64,000 bases of DNA from Haematobia irritans (lineage: Eukaryota; Arthropoda; Insecta; Diptera; Muscidae), in assembly GCF_050003625.1 (NCBI RefSeq), contig NC_134398.1, forward strand, positions 199,213,700 to 199,277,699. The letters are read 5' to 3'. Made by a program: the position numbers and the translations under genes. A model generated the notes under the pieces. That model had not been told where the DNA came from. It did no database searches and worked only from the letters and a program-made list of their open reading frames with translations. Positions 11,401-24,080 of the stretch are shown here, piece by piece. Position 1 is the stretch's first letter. The number at the start of each line of letters is the position of its first letter.

Positions 11401-13215
11401 CTTAAATATGCGTCCTAGAGCGATAAGGACGATAATTCGAAAAGGACGATAATTCGTGACCACTCCTCAAAAATCAAAATTTTGGTGAAATTACTTGATA
11501 AATTGAAATTTTTATATGAAAAACTTATTTTGGCCATATCTCCTTAAATATGCGTCCTATAGCGAAACGGATGATAATTCGTGACCACCCCCCAAAAATC
11601 AAAAATTTGATGAAAATCTTCCAAAAATGAAATTTTGATATGAAAAACTTATTTTGGCCATATCTCCTTAAATATGCGTCCTAGAGCGAAAAGGATGATA
11701 ATTCGTGACCACCCCTCAAAAATCAAAATTTTGGTGAAATTATTTAAAAAATTGAAATTTTTATACGAAAAACTTATTTTGGCCATATCTCCTTAAATAT
11801 GCGTCCTAGAGCGAAAAGGACGATAATTCGTGACCACCCCCCAAAAATCAAAAATTTTGATGAAAATCCTCAAAAAAATATAATTTTTATACGAAAAACT
11901 TATTTTGACCATATCTCCTTAAATATGCGTCCTAGAGCGAAAAGGACGATAATTCGTGACCACCCCCCAAAAATCAAAAATTTTGATGAAAATCCTCAAA
12001 AAAATATAATTTTTATACGAAAAACTTATTTTGGCCATATCTCCTTAAATATGCGTCCTAGAGCGAAAAGGACGATAATTCGTGACCACCCCCCCCCCCA
12101 CCACAAAATCAAAATTTTGATGAAAATCCTCAAAAAAAAAATGAAATTTTTATATGAAAAACTTATTTTGGCCATATCTCCTTAAATATGCGTCCTAGAG
12201 CTCAAAAATCAAAATTTTGGTGAAAATCCTTGAAAAATTGAAATTTTTATATGAAAAACTTATTTTGGTCATATCTCCTTAAATATGCGTCCTAGAGCGA
12301 AAAGGACGATAATTCGTGACCACCCCTCAAAAATCAAAATTTTGGTGAAAATCCTTGAAAAATTGAAATTTTTATATGAAAAACTTATTTTGGCCATATC
12401 TCCTTAAATATGCGTCCTAGAGCGAAAAGGATGATAATTCGTGACCACCCCTCAAAAATCAAAATTTTGGTGAAATTATTTAAAAAATTGAAATTTTTAT
12501 ACGAAAAACTTATTTTGGCCATATCTCCTTAAATATGCGTCCTAGAGCGAAAAGGACGATAATTCGTGACCACCCCCCAAAAATCAAAAATTTTGATGAA
12601 AATCCTCAAAAAAATATAATTTTTATACGAAAAACTTATTTTGACCATATCTCCTTAAATATGCGTCCTAGAGCGAAAAGGACGATAATTCGTGACCACC
12701 CCCCAAAAATCAAAAATTTTGATGAAAATCCTCAAAAAAATATAATTTTTATACGAAAAACTTATTTTGGCCATATCTCCTTAAATATGCGTCCTAGAGC
12801 GAAAAGGACGATAATTCATGACCACCCCCCCCACCACAAAATCAAAATTTTGATGAAAATCCTCAAAAAAAAAAATGAAATTTTTATATGAAAAACTTAT
12901 TTTGGCCATATCTCCTTAAATATGCGTCCTAGAGCTCAAAAATCAAAATTTTGGTGAAAATCCTTGAAAAATTGAAATTTTTATATGAAAAACTTATTTT
13001 GGTCATATCTCCTTAAATATGCGTCCTAGAGCGAAAAGGACGATAATTCGTGACCACCCCTCAAAAATCAAAATTTTGATGAAAATCCTTGAAAAATTGA
13101 AATTTTTATATGAAAAACTTATTTTGGCCATATCTCCTTAAATATGCGTCCTAGAGCGAAAAGGACGATAATTCATGACGACCCCCCAAAAATCTAAATT
13201 TTGATGAAAATCCTT
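11401..13215 (+). repeat. Higher-order repeat H2 (1,830 bp), copy 2
   Basis: This copy is collinear with 9571-11400 at offsets of 1,830-1,833 bp. The small drift comes from C-tract length. It ends where the copy-1 junction would lie: copy 2 instead continues with the intact ccttgaaaaactgaaat sequence, so copy 2 keeps the ancestral right edge. Confidence 0.88.
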
Positions 13216-13900
13216 GAAAAACTGAAATTTTTATATGAAAAACTTATTTTGGCCATATCTCCTTAAATATGCGTCCTAGAGCGAAAGGGACGATAATTCG
13301 TGACCACCCCCCAAAAATCAAAAATTTTGGTGAAAATCCTTGAAAATTTGAAATTTTTAGATGAAAAATTTATTTTGGCCATATCTCCTTAAATATGCGT
13401 CCTAGAGCGAAAAGGACGATAATTCGTGACCACCCCTCAAAATCAAAATTTTTGTGAAAATCCTTGAAAAATTGAAATTTTTATATGATAATCTTATTTT
13501 GGCCATATCTCCTTAAATATGCGTCCTAGAGCGAAAAGGACGATAATTCGTGACTATCCCTCAAAAATCAAAATTTTGGTGAAATTCCTTGAAAAATTGA
13601 AATTTTTATATAAAAAACTTATTTTGGCCATATCTCCTCTAATATGCGTCCTAGAGCGATAAGAACGGTAATTCGTGACCACCCCCAAAAATCAAAATTT
13701 CGTTGAAAATCCTTGAAAATTTGAAATTTTTATATGAAAAACTTATTTTGGCCATATCTCCTTAAATATGCGTCCTAGAGCGAAAAGGACGATAATTCGT
13801 GACCACCCCCCAAAAATCAAAATTTCGATGGAAATCCTTGAAAATTTGAATTTTTATATGAAAAACTTAAATATGCGTCCTAGAGCGATAAGGATGATAA
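13216..13900 (+). repeat. Partial copy of 8871-9625
   Basis: The successive monomers atttttagatg, gataatctt, gactatccc, ctctaatatgcg, aatttcg and the deletion/internal-duplication monomer (13885) match 8871-9625. The poly-C monomer is missing. Differences such as ccttg versus ccgtg and gaacggtaattcg versus ggagataattcg make it less similar than the H2-H7 pairs. Confidence 0.78.
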
Positions 13901-16209
13901 TTCGAAAAGGACGATAATTCGTGACCACCCCTCAAAAATCAAAATTTTGATGAAAATCCTCAAAAAAATGAAACTTTTATATGAAAAACTTATTTTGGCC
14001 ATATCTCCTTAAATATGCGTCCTAGAGCGAAAAGGACGATAATTCGTGACCACCCCTCAAAAATCAAAATTTTGGTGCAAATCCTTGAAAAATTGAAATT
14101 TTTATATGAAAAACTTGTTTTGGCCATATCTCCTTAAATATGCGTCCTAGAGCGAAAAGGATGATAATTCGTGACCACCCCTCAAAAATAAAAATTTTGG
14201 TGAAAGTACTTGAAAAATTGAAATTTTTATATGAAAAACTTATTTTCGCCTTATCTCCTTAAATATGCGACCTAGAGCGAAAAGGACGATAATTCGTGAC
14301 CATCCCTCACAAATCAAAATTTTGGTGAAAATCCTTAAAAAATTGTAATTTTTATATGAAAAACTTATTTTGGCCATATCTCCTTAAATATGCGTCCTAG
14401 AGCGATAAGGACGATAAATCGTGACCACACCTCAAAAATCTAAATTTTGGAGAAAATCCTTGAAAATTTAAAATTTTAATATGAAAAAAATTGTGGCCAT
14501 ATCTCCTTAAATATGCGTCCTAGAGAGAAACGGATGATAATTCGTGACCAAAAAAATCAAAAAAAATTAAATTTTTATATGAAAAACTTATTTTGGCCAT
14601 ATCTCCTTAAATATGCGTCCTAGAGCGAAAAGGACGATAATTCGTGACCACCCCTCAAAAATCAAAATTTTGGTGAAAATCCTTGAAAAATTGAAATTTT
14701 TATATGATAATCTTATTTTGGCCATATCTCCTTAAATATGCGTCCTAGAGCGAAAAGGACGATAATTCGTGACCACCCCTCAAAAATCAAAATTTTGATT
14801 AAAATCTTCAAAAAATGAAATTTTTATATGAAAAACTTATTTTGGCCATATCTCCTTAAATATGCGTCCTAGAGCGAAAAGGACAATAATTCGTGACCAC
14901 CCCTCAAAAATCAAAATTTTGGTGAAAATCCTTGAAAAAAATGAAATTTTTATATGAAAAACTTATTTTGGCCATATCTCCTTAAATATGCGTCCTAGAG
15001 CGAAAAGGATGATAATTCGTGACCACCCCTCAAAAATCAAAATTTTGGTGAAATTATTTAAAAAATTGAAATTTTTATACGAAAAACTTATTTTGGCCAT
15101 ATCTCCTTAAATATGCGTCCTAGAGCGAAAAGGACGATAATTCGTGACCACCCCTCAAAAATCAAAATTTTGATAAAAATCCTCAAAAAATGAAATTTTT
15201 ATATGAAAAACTTATTTTGGCCATATCTCCTTAAATATGCGTCCTAGAGCGAAAGGGATGATAATTCGTGACCACCCCTCAAAAATCAAAATTTTGATGA
15301 AAATCCTCAAAAAATTAAATTTTTATATGAAAAACTTATTTTGGCCATATCTCCTTAAATATGCGTCCTAGAGCGAAAAGGACGATAATTCGTGACCACC
15401 CTCAAAAATCAAAATTTTGGTGAAAATCCTTGAAAAATTGAAATTTTTATATGATAATCTTATTTTGGCCATATCTCCTTAAATATGCGTCCTAGAGCGA
15501 AAAGGACGATAATTCGTGACCACCCCTCAAAAATCAAAATTTTGATGAAAATCCTCAAAAAAATGAAATTTTTTATGAAAAACTTATTTTGGCCATATCT
15601 CCTTAAATATGCGTCCTAGAGCGAAAAGGACGATAATTCGTGACCACCCTCAAAAATCAAAATTTTGGTGAAAATCCTTGAAAAATTGAAATTTTTATAT
15701 GATAATCTTATTTTGGCCATATCTCCTTAAATATGCGTCCTAGAGCGAAAAGGACGATAATTCGTGACCACCCCTCACAAATCAAAATTTTGGTGAAAAT
15801 CCTTGAAAAATTGAAATTTTTATATGAAAAACTTATTTTGGCCATATCTCCTTAAATATGCGTCCTAGAGCGAAAAGGACGATAATTCGTGACCACCCCT
15901 CAAAAATTAAAATTTTGATGAAAATCCTCAAAAAAATGAAATTTTTTATGAAAAACTTATTTTGGCCATATCTCCTTAAATATGCGTCCTAGAGCGAAAA
16001 GGACGATAATTCGTGACCACCCTCAAAAATCAAAATTTTGGTGAAAATCCTTGAAAAATTGAAATTTTTATATGATAATCTTATTTTGGTCATATCTCCT
16101 TAAATATGCGTCCTAGAGCGAAAAGGACGATAATTCGTGACCACCCCTCAAAAATCAAAATTTTGATTAAAATCTTCAAAACATGAAATTTTTATATGAA
16201 AAACTTATT
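13901..16209 (+). repeat. Heterogeneous monomers with a degenerate unit near 14.5 kb
   Basis: These monomers carry scattered private substitutions. One unit at about 14541-14580 is badly truncated (gtgaccaaaaaaatcaaa), losing the C tract and most of the A/T half. A three-monomer local duplication of about 373 bp is visible at about 15.39-16.08 kb. It is marked by gaccaccctc (one C lost), gaaattttttatg and gataatctt. No gene is present. Confidence 0.78.
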
Positions 16210-16870
16210 TTGACCATATCTCCTTAAATATGCGTCCTAGAGCGAAAAGGACAATAATTCGTGACCACCCCTCAAAAATCAAAATTTTGATGAAAATCCT
16301 CAAAAAAATGAAATTATTATATGAAAAAAGGACGATAATTCGTGACCACCCCTCAAAAATCAAAATTTTGGTGAAAATCCTTGAAAAATTCAAATTTTTA
16401 TATGAAAAACTTATTTTGGCCATATCTCCTTAAATATGCGTCCTAGAGCGAAAAGGGCGATAATTCGGGACCACCCCTCAAAAATCAAAATTTTGGTGAA
16501 AATCCTTGAAAAATTGAAATTTTTATATGAAAAACTTATTTTGGCCATATCTCCTTAAATATGCGTCCTAGAGCGAAAAGGACGATAATTCGTGACCACC
16601 CCTCAAAAATCAAAATTTTGATTAAAATCTTCAAAAAATGAAATTTTTATATGAAAAACTTATTTTGGCCATATCTCCTTAAATATGCGTCCTAGAGCGA
16701 AAAGGACAATAATTCGTGACCACCCCTCAAAAATCAAAATTTTGGTGAAATTACTTGAAAAATTGAAATTTTTATATGAAAATCTTATTTTGGCCATATC
16801 TCCTTAAATATGCGTCCTAGAGCGAAAAGGACGATAATTCGTGACCACCCCTCAAAAATCAAAATTTTGA
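16210..16870 (+). repeat. Local duplication block H3, copy 1
   Basis: About 660 bp match 18921-19580 at an offset of 2,711 bp. Shared marks are ggacaataattcg, the 44-bp deletion monomer (16325), gggcgataattcggg, gattaaaatcttc and gtgaaattacttg. Monomers outside these limits differ. Confidence 0.85.
16316..16340 (+). repeat. Fused monomer, 44-bp deletion
   Basis: The sequence tatatgaaaaaaggacgata joins the gaaaaa tract directly to the gcgaaaagg tract, removing about 44 bp that include ggccatatctcc and cctagag. The breakpoints lie in A runs sharing at least four A. The copy at 19031-19050 has the same junction. Confidence 0.85.
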
Positions 16871-18920
16871 TGAAAATCCTCAAAAAAATGAAATTTTTAT
16901 ATGAAAAACTTATTTTGGCCATATCTCCTTGAATATGCGTCCTAGAGCGAAAAGGACGATAATTCGTGACCACCCCTCAAAAATCAAAATTTTGATGAAA
17001 ATCCTCAAAAAAATGAAATTTTGGTATGAAAAACTTATTTTGGCCATATCTCCTTAAATATGCGTGCTAGAGCGAAACGGGTGATAATTCGTGACCACCC
17101 CCCAAAAATCAAAAATTTGATGAAAATCCTCCAAAAAAGAAATTTTTATATGAAAAACTTATTTTGGCCATATCTCTTTAAATATGCGCCCTAGAGCGAA
17201 AAGGATGATAATTCGTGACCACCCCTCAAAAATCAAAATTTTGGTGAAAATCCTTGAAAAATTGAAATTTTTATATGAAAACCTTTTTTTGGCCATATCT
17301 CCTTAAATATGCGTCCTAGAGCGAAAAGGACGATAATTCGTGACTACCCCTCAAAAATCAAAATTTTGATGAAAATCCTCAAAAAATGAAATTTTTATAT
17401 GAAAAACTTATTTTGGCCATATCTCCTTAAATATGCGTCCTAGAGCGCAAAGGACGATAATTCGTGACCACCCCTCAAAAATCAAAATTTTGATGAAAAT
17501 CCTCAAAAAAATGAAATTTTTATATGAAAAACTTATTTTGGCCATATCTCCTTAAATATGCGTCATAGAGCGAAAAGGACGATAATTCGTGACCACCCCC
17601 CAAAAATCAAAATTTTGATGAAAATCCTCAAAAAAATGAAATTTTTATATGAAAAACTTATTGTGGCCATATCTCCTTAAATATGCGTCCTAGAGCGAAA
17701 AGGACGATAATTCGTGACCACCCCTCAAAAATCAAAATTTTGATGAAAATCCTCATAAAAATGAAATTTTTGTATGAAAAACTTATTTTGGCCATATCTC
17801 CTTAAATATGCGTGCTAGAGCGAAAAGGACGATAATTCGTGACCACCCTTCAAAAATCAAAATTTTGATGAAAATCCTTGAAAAATTGAAATTTTTATAT
17901 GAAAAACTTATTTTGACCATATCTCCTTAAATATGCGTCCTAGAGCGAAAAGTGCGATAATTCGTGACCACCCCCCAAAGATCAAAATTTTGATGAAAAT
18001 CCTTGAAAAATAAAATTTTTGTATGAAAAACTTATTTTGGCCATATCTCCTTAAACATGCGTCCTAGAGCGAAAAGGTCGATTATTCGTGACCACCCCTC
18101 AAAAATCAAAATTTTGATGAAAATCCTTGAAAATTTGAAATTTTCATATGAAAAACTTATTTTGTAAGCGTCCTAGAGCGAAAAGTACGATAATTCGTGA
18201 CCACCCCTCAAAAATCAAAATTTAGATGAAAATCTTTGAAAATTTTAATTTTTATATGAAAAACGTCAAAATTTTGATGAAAATCCTCAAAAAATGAAAT
18301 TTTTATATGAAAAACTTATTTTGGCCAAATCTCCTTAAATATGCGCCCTGGAGCGAAAAGGATGATAATTCGTGACCACATCAAGCAAAATCCTTGAAAA
18401 ATTGAAATTTTTATATGAAAAACTTATTTTTGCCAAATCTCCTTAAATATGCGTCCTAGAGCGAAAAGGATGATAAATCGTGACCACCCCCCAAAAATCA
18501 AAATTTTGATGAAAATCCTCAAAAAATGAAATTTTTATATGAAAAACTTATTTTGGCCATATCTCCTTAAATATGCGTCCTAGAGCGAAAAGGATGATAA
18601 ATCGTGACCACCCCCCAAAAATCAAAATTTTGATGAAAATCCTCAAAAATTGAAATTTTTATATGAAAAACTTATTTTGGCCATATCTCCTTAAATATGC
18701 GTCCTAGAGCGAAAAGGACGATAATTCGTGACCACCCCTCAAAAAATTTTGGTGAAAATCCTTGAAAAATTGAAATTTTTATATGAAAAACTTATTTTGG
18801 CCATATCTCCTTAAATATGCGTCCTAGAGCGAAAAGGATGATAAATCGTGACCACCCCCCAAAAATCAAAATTTTGACGAAAATCCTCAAAAAATGAAAT
18901 TTTTATATGAAAAACTTATT
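16871..18920 (+). repeat. Most divergent stretch with scrambled monomers
   Basis: Monomers here are the least uniform in the window. Between about 18.14 and 18.42 kb several are broken. These are ttttgtaagcgtcctag (loss of ggccatatctccttaaat), aaaaacgtcaaaatttt (loss of the CpG half) and gaccacatcaagcaaaatcc (loss of the C tract and first A tract). A further short deletion lies at about 18740 (cctcaaaaaattttgg). No foreign insert is seen; everything is still derived from the monomer. Confidence 0.8.
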
Positions 18921-19580
18921 TTGGCCATATCTCCTTAAATATGCGTCCTAGAGGGAAAAGGACAATAATTCGTGACCACCCCTCAAAAATCAAAATTTTG
19001 ATGAAAATCCTCAAAAAAATGAAATTATTATATGAAAAAAGGACGATAATTCGTGACCACCCCTCAAAAATCAAAATTTTGGTGAAAATCCTTGAAAAAT
19101 TCAAATTTTTATATGAAAAACTTATTTTGGCCATATCTCCTTAAATATGCGTCCTAGAGCGAAAAGGGCGATAATTCGGGACCACCCCTCAAAAATCAAA
19201 ATTTTGGTGAAAATCCTTGAAAAATTGAAATTTTTATATGAAAAACTTATTTTGGCCATATCTCCTTAAATATGCGTCCTAGAGCGAAAAGGACGATAAT
19301 TCGTGACCACCCCTCAAAAATCAAAATTTTGATTAAAATCTTCAAAAAATGAAATTTTTATATGAAAAACTTATTTTGGCCATATCTCCTTAAATATGCG
19401 TCCTAGAGCGAAAAGGACAATAATTCGTGACCACCCCTCAAAAATCAAAATTTTGGTGAAATTACTTGAAAAATTGAAATTTTTATATGAAAAACTTATT
19501 TTGGCCATATCTACTTAAATATGCGTCCTAGAGCGAAAAGGACGATAATTCGTGACCACCCCTCAAAAATCAAAATTTTG
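18921..19580 (+). repeat. Local duplication block H3, copy 2
   Basis: This is the copy of 16210-16870, with few differences (for example gagggaaaagg near 18951 for gagcgaaaagg, and ctacttaaat near 19511). It sits just right of the scrambled stretch. Confidence 0.85.
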
Positions 19581-22200
19581 ATGAAAATCCTTGAAAAATT
19601 GAAATTTTTATATGAAAAACTTATTTTGGCCATATCTCCTTAAATATGCGTCCTAGAGCGAAAAGGACGATAATTCGTGACCACCCCTAAAAAATCAAAA
19701 TTTTGGTGGAAATCCTTGAAAAAATTAAATTTTTATATGAAAAACTTATTTTGGCCATATCTCCTTAAATATGCGTCCTAGAGCGAAAAGGACGATAATT
19801 CGTGACCACCCCTCAAAAATCAAAATTTTGGTGAAAATCCTTGAAAAATTTAAATTTTTATATGAAAAACTTATTTTGGCCATATCTCCTTAAATATGCG
19901 TCCTAGAGCGAAAAGGACGATAATTCGTGACCACCCATCAAAAATCAAAATTTTGGTGAAAATCCTTGAAAAATTGAAATTTTTATATGAAAAACTTATT
20001 TTGGCCATATCTCCTTAAATATGCGTCCTAGAGCGAAAAGGATGATAATTCGTGATCACCCCTCAAAAATCAAAATTTTGGTGAAAATCCTTGAAAAAGT
20101 GAAATTTTTATATGAAAAACTTATTTTGGCCATATCTCCTTAAATATGCGTCCTAGAGCGAAAAGGACGATAATTCGTGACCACCCCCCAAAAATCAAAA
20201 TTTTGATGAAAATCCTTGAAAAAGTGAAATTTTTATATGAAAAACTTATTTTGGCCATATCTCCTTAAATATGCGTCCTAGAGCGAAAAGGACGATAATT
20301 CGTGACCACCCCCCAAAAATCAAAATCTTGATGAAAATCCTTGAAAAAGTGAAATTTTTATATGAAAAACTTATTTTGGCCATATCTCCTAAATATGCGT
20401 CCTAGAGCGATAAGGACGATAATTCGTGGACACCACTCAAAAATCAAAATTTAGATGAAAATCCTTGAAAAATTGAAATTTTTATATGAAAAACTTATTT
20501 TGACCATATCTCCTTAAATATGCGTCCTAGAGCGAAAAGGGCAATAATTCGTGACCACAAACAAAGATCAAAATTTTGATGAAAATACTTGAAAAATTTA
20601 AATTTTTATATGAAAAACTTATTTTGGCCATATCTCCTTAAACATGCGTCCTAGAGCGAAAAGGTCGATAATTCGTGACCACCCCTCAAAAATCAAAATT
20701 TTGATGAAAATCCTTATTTTGGCCATATGCGTCCTAGAGCGAAAAGGACGATAATTCGTGGACACCCCTCAAAAATCGAAATTTAGATGAAAATCCTTGA
20801 AAAATTTAAATTTTTATATGAAAAACTTATTTTGGCCATATCTCCTTAAATATGCGTTCTAGAGCGAAAAGGACGATAATTCGTGACCACACCTCAAAAA
20901 TCAAAATTTTGGTGCAAAACCTTGAAAAATTTTAATTTTTATATGAAAAACTTAATTTGACCATATCTTCTTAAATATGCGTCCTAGAGCGAAACGGATG
21001 ATAATTCGTGACCACCCCCCAAAAATCAAAAATTTGATGAAAATCCTCCAAAAATGAAATTTTTATATGAAAAACTTATTTTGGCCATATCTCCTTAAAT
21101 ATGCGTCCTAGAGCGATAAGGACGATAATTCGTGACCACCCCTCAAAAATAAAAATTTTTATGAAAATCCTCAAAAAAATGAAATTTTTATATGAAAAAC
21201 TTATTTTGGCCATATCTCCTTAAATATGCGTCCTAGAGCGAAAAGGACGGTGATTCGTGACCACCCCTCAAAAATCAAAATGTTGCTGAAAATCCTCAAA
21301 AAAATTAAGTATTTATATGAAAAAACTTATTTTGGCCATATCTCCTAAATATGCGTCCTAGAGCGATAAGGACGATAATTCGTGGACACCACTCAAAAAT
21401 CGAAATTTAGATGAAAATCCTTGAAAAATTGAAATTTTTATATGAAAAACTTATTTTGGCCATATCTCCTTAAATATGCGTTCTAGAGCGAAAGGGCGAT
21501 AATTCGTGACCTACCCCCAAAAATCAAAATTTGATGAAAATCCTTGAAAATTTTAAATTTTTATATGAAAAACTTAGTTTGGCCATATATCCTTAAATAT
21601 GCGTCCTAGAGCGAAAAGGACGATAATTCGTGACCACCCCTCAAAAATCAAAATTTTTATGAAAATCCTCAAAAAATGAAATTTTTATATGAAAAACTTA
21701 TTTTGGCCATATCTCCTTAAATATGCGTCCTAGAGCGAAAGGGATGATAATTCGTGACCACCCCTCAAAAATCAAAATTTTGATGAAAATCCTCAAAAAA
21801 TGAAATTTTTATATGAAAAACTTATTTTGGCCATATCTCCTTAAATATGCGTCCTAGAGCGAAAAGGACGATAATTCGTGACCATCCCTCAAAAATCAAA
21901 ATTTTGGTGAAAATCCTTGAAAAATTGAAATTTTTATATGAAAAATTTATTTTGGCCATATCTCCTTAAATATGCGTCCTAGAGCGAAACGGATGATAAT
22001 TCGTGAACACCCCTCAAAAATCAAAATTTTGATGAAAATCCTTGAAAAATTGAAATTTTTAAATAAAAAACTTATTTTGGCCATATCTTCTTAAATATGC
22101 GTCCTAGAGCGAAAAGGACGATAATTCGTGACCACCCCTCAAAAATCAAAATTTTGGTGAAAATCCTTGAAAAATTGAAATTTTTATATGAAAAACTTAT
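19581..22200 (+). repeat. Heterogeneous monomers
   Basis: About 21 monomers of mixed type. The rare monomer tctcctaaatatgcg + gataagg + gtggacaccactc + atttagatg occurs at about 20.39 and 21.35 kb. A strongly shortened unit (aaaatccttattttggcc then atatgcgtcc) lies near 20.71-20.74 kb. No gene is present. Confidence 0.78.
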
Positions 22201-22690
22201 TTTGGCCATATCTCCTTAAATATGCGTCCTAGAGCGAAAAGGATGATTATTCGTGACCACCCCTCAAAAATCAAAATTTTGATGAAAATCCTCAAAAAAT
22301 GAAATTTTTATATGAAAAACTTATTTTGGCCATATCTCCTTAAATATGCGTCCTAGAGCGAAAAGGACGATAATTCGTGACCACCCCCTCAAAAATCAAA
22401 ATTTTGGTGAAAATCCTTGAAAAATTGAAATTTTTATATGAAAAACTTATTTTGGCCATATCTCCTTAAATATGCGTCCTAGAGCGAAAAGGACGATAAT
22501 TCGTGACCACCCCTCAAAAATCAAAATTTTGGTGAAAATCCTTGAAAAATTGAAATTTTTTATATGAAAAACTTATTTTGGCCATATCTCCTTAAATATG
22601 CGTCCTAGAGCGAAAAGGACGATAATTCGTGACCACCCCTCAAAAATCAAAATTTTGGTGAAAATCTTTGAAAAATTTAAATTTTTATAT
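22201..22690 (+). repeat. Left partial copy leading into H4
   Basis: This segment and the following sequence to about 23620 resemble 24.37-25.79 kb at an offset of 2,167-2,168 bp. The shared marks are ggatgattattcg (22241 and 24409), the gaaattttttatatg monomer and gacgatccc. This reveals a nested repeat inside the 3,501-bp unit. Confidence 0.75.
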
Positions 22691-23496
22691 GAAAAACTTA
22701 TTTTGGCCATATCTCCTTAAATATGCGTCCTAGAGCGAAAAGGACGATAATTCGTGACCACCCCTCAAAAATCAAAATTTTGGTGAAAATCCTTGAAAAA
22801 TTGAAATTTTTATATGAAAAACTTATTTTGGCCATATCTCCTTAAATATGCGTCCTAGAGCGAAAAGGACGATAATTCGTGACGATCCCTCAAAAATCAA
22901 AATTTTGATGAAAATTCTTGAAAAATTGAAATTTTTATATGAAAAACTTATTTTGGCCATATCTCCTTAAATATGCGTCCTAGAGCGAAAAGGACGATAA
23001 TTCGTGACCAACCCTCAAAAATCAAAATTTTGGTGAAAATCATTGAAAAATTGAAATTTTTATATGAAAAACTTATTTTGGCCATATCTCCTTAAACATG
23101 CGTCCTAGAGCGATAAGGAAGATAATTCGTGACCACACCTCAAAAATCAAAATTTTGGTGAAAATCCTTGAAAAATTTAAATTTTTATATGAAAAACTTA
23201 TTTTGGCCATATCTCCTTAAATATGCGTCCTAGAGCGATAAGGACGATAATTCGTGACCACCCCTCAAAAATCAAAATTTTGGTGAAAATCCTTGAAAAA
23301 TTGAAATTTTTATATGAAAAACTTATTTTGGCCATATCTCCTTAAATATGCGTCCTAGAGCGAAAAGGACGATAATTCGTGACCACCCCTCAAAAATCAA
23401 AATTTTGGTGAAAATCCTTGAAAAATTGAAATTTTTATATGAAAAACTTATTTTGGCCATATCTCCTTAAATATGCGTCCTAGAGCGAAACGGACG

Positions 23497-23512
23497 ATAA
23501 TTCGTAATTCGT
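23497..23512 (+). repeat. 8-bp internal duplication (attcgtaattcgtg)
   Basis: The attcgta segment is duplicated within a cggacg monomer. Occurrences begin at 23501, 25668, 27002 and 29169 (ttcgtaattc), all inside the H4 copies. Confidence 0.85.
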
Positions 23513-23942
23513 GACCACCCCTCAAAAATCAAAATTTTGGTGAAAATCCTTGAAAAATTGAAATTTTTATATGAAAAACTTATTTTGGCCATATCTCCTT
23601 AAATATGCGTCCTAGAGCGAAACGGACGATAATTCGTGACCACCCCTCAAAAATCAAAATTTTGGTGAAAATCCTTGAAAAATGTAACTTTTTTATATGA
23701 AAAACTTATTTTGGCCATATCTCCTTAAAAATGCGTCCTAGAGCGAAAAGGACGATAATTCGTGACCACCCCTCAAAAATCAAAATTTTGGTGAAAATCT
23801 TCGAAAAATTTAAATTTTTATATGAAAAACTTATTTTGGCCATATCTCCTTAAATATGCGTCCTAGAGAGAAAAGGACGATAATTCGTGACCACCCCTCA
23901 CAAATCAAAATTTTGGTGAAAATCCTTGAAAAATTGAAATTT

Positions 23943-23960
23943 GTATAATTCGTGACCACC
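23943..23960 (+). repeat. Truncated monomer, 60-bp deletion
   Basis: The sequence gaaatttgtataattcgtga joins the end of the A/T half to the CpG half and skips about 60 bp. The copied junction is at 27444. The breakpoints share the dinucleotide at. Confidence 0.82.
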
Positions 23961-24057
23961 CCTCAAAAATTAAAATTTTGGTGAAAATCCTTGAAAAATT
24001 GAAATTTTTATATGAAAAACTTATTTTGGTCATATCTCCTTAAATATGCGTCCTAGA

Positions 24058-24080
24058 GCGAAATCAATATTTTGCTGAAA
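24058..24080 (+). repeat. Truncated monomer, 31-bp deletion (gcgaaatcaatatt)
   Basis: The CpG/C-tract segment aggacg...ctcaaaaa is lost and gcgaaa meets tcaatatttt. Thirteen examples were seen: 24058, 27559, 30988, 35081, 39500, 49420, 54940, 55988, 56787, 57709, 61621, 62669 and 63468 (positions within a few bases). Confidence 0.87.

Noticed and set aside
9969..12891. Plus-strand open frames of 118-128 residues (9969-10325, 10703-11086, 11799-12185, 12535-12891)
   Set aside because: They are the same monomer translated through in-phase 126-bp units. They end at the next length change, show no domain, and sit inside pure satellite. Treated as non-coding.
16205..19144. Paired overlapping frames on both strands at 16205-16433 and 18916-19144, and 16785-16973
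   Set aside because: Both strands are open over the same fused monomer and the two sites are copies of one duplication (H3). Opposite-strand openness is a property of the consensus.
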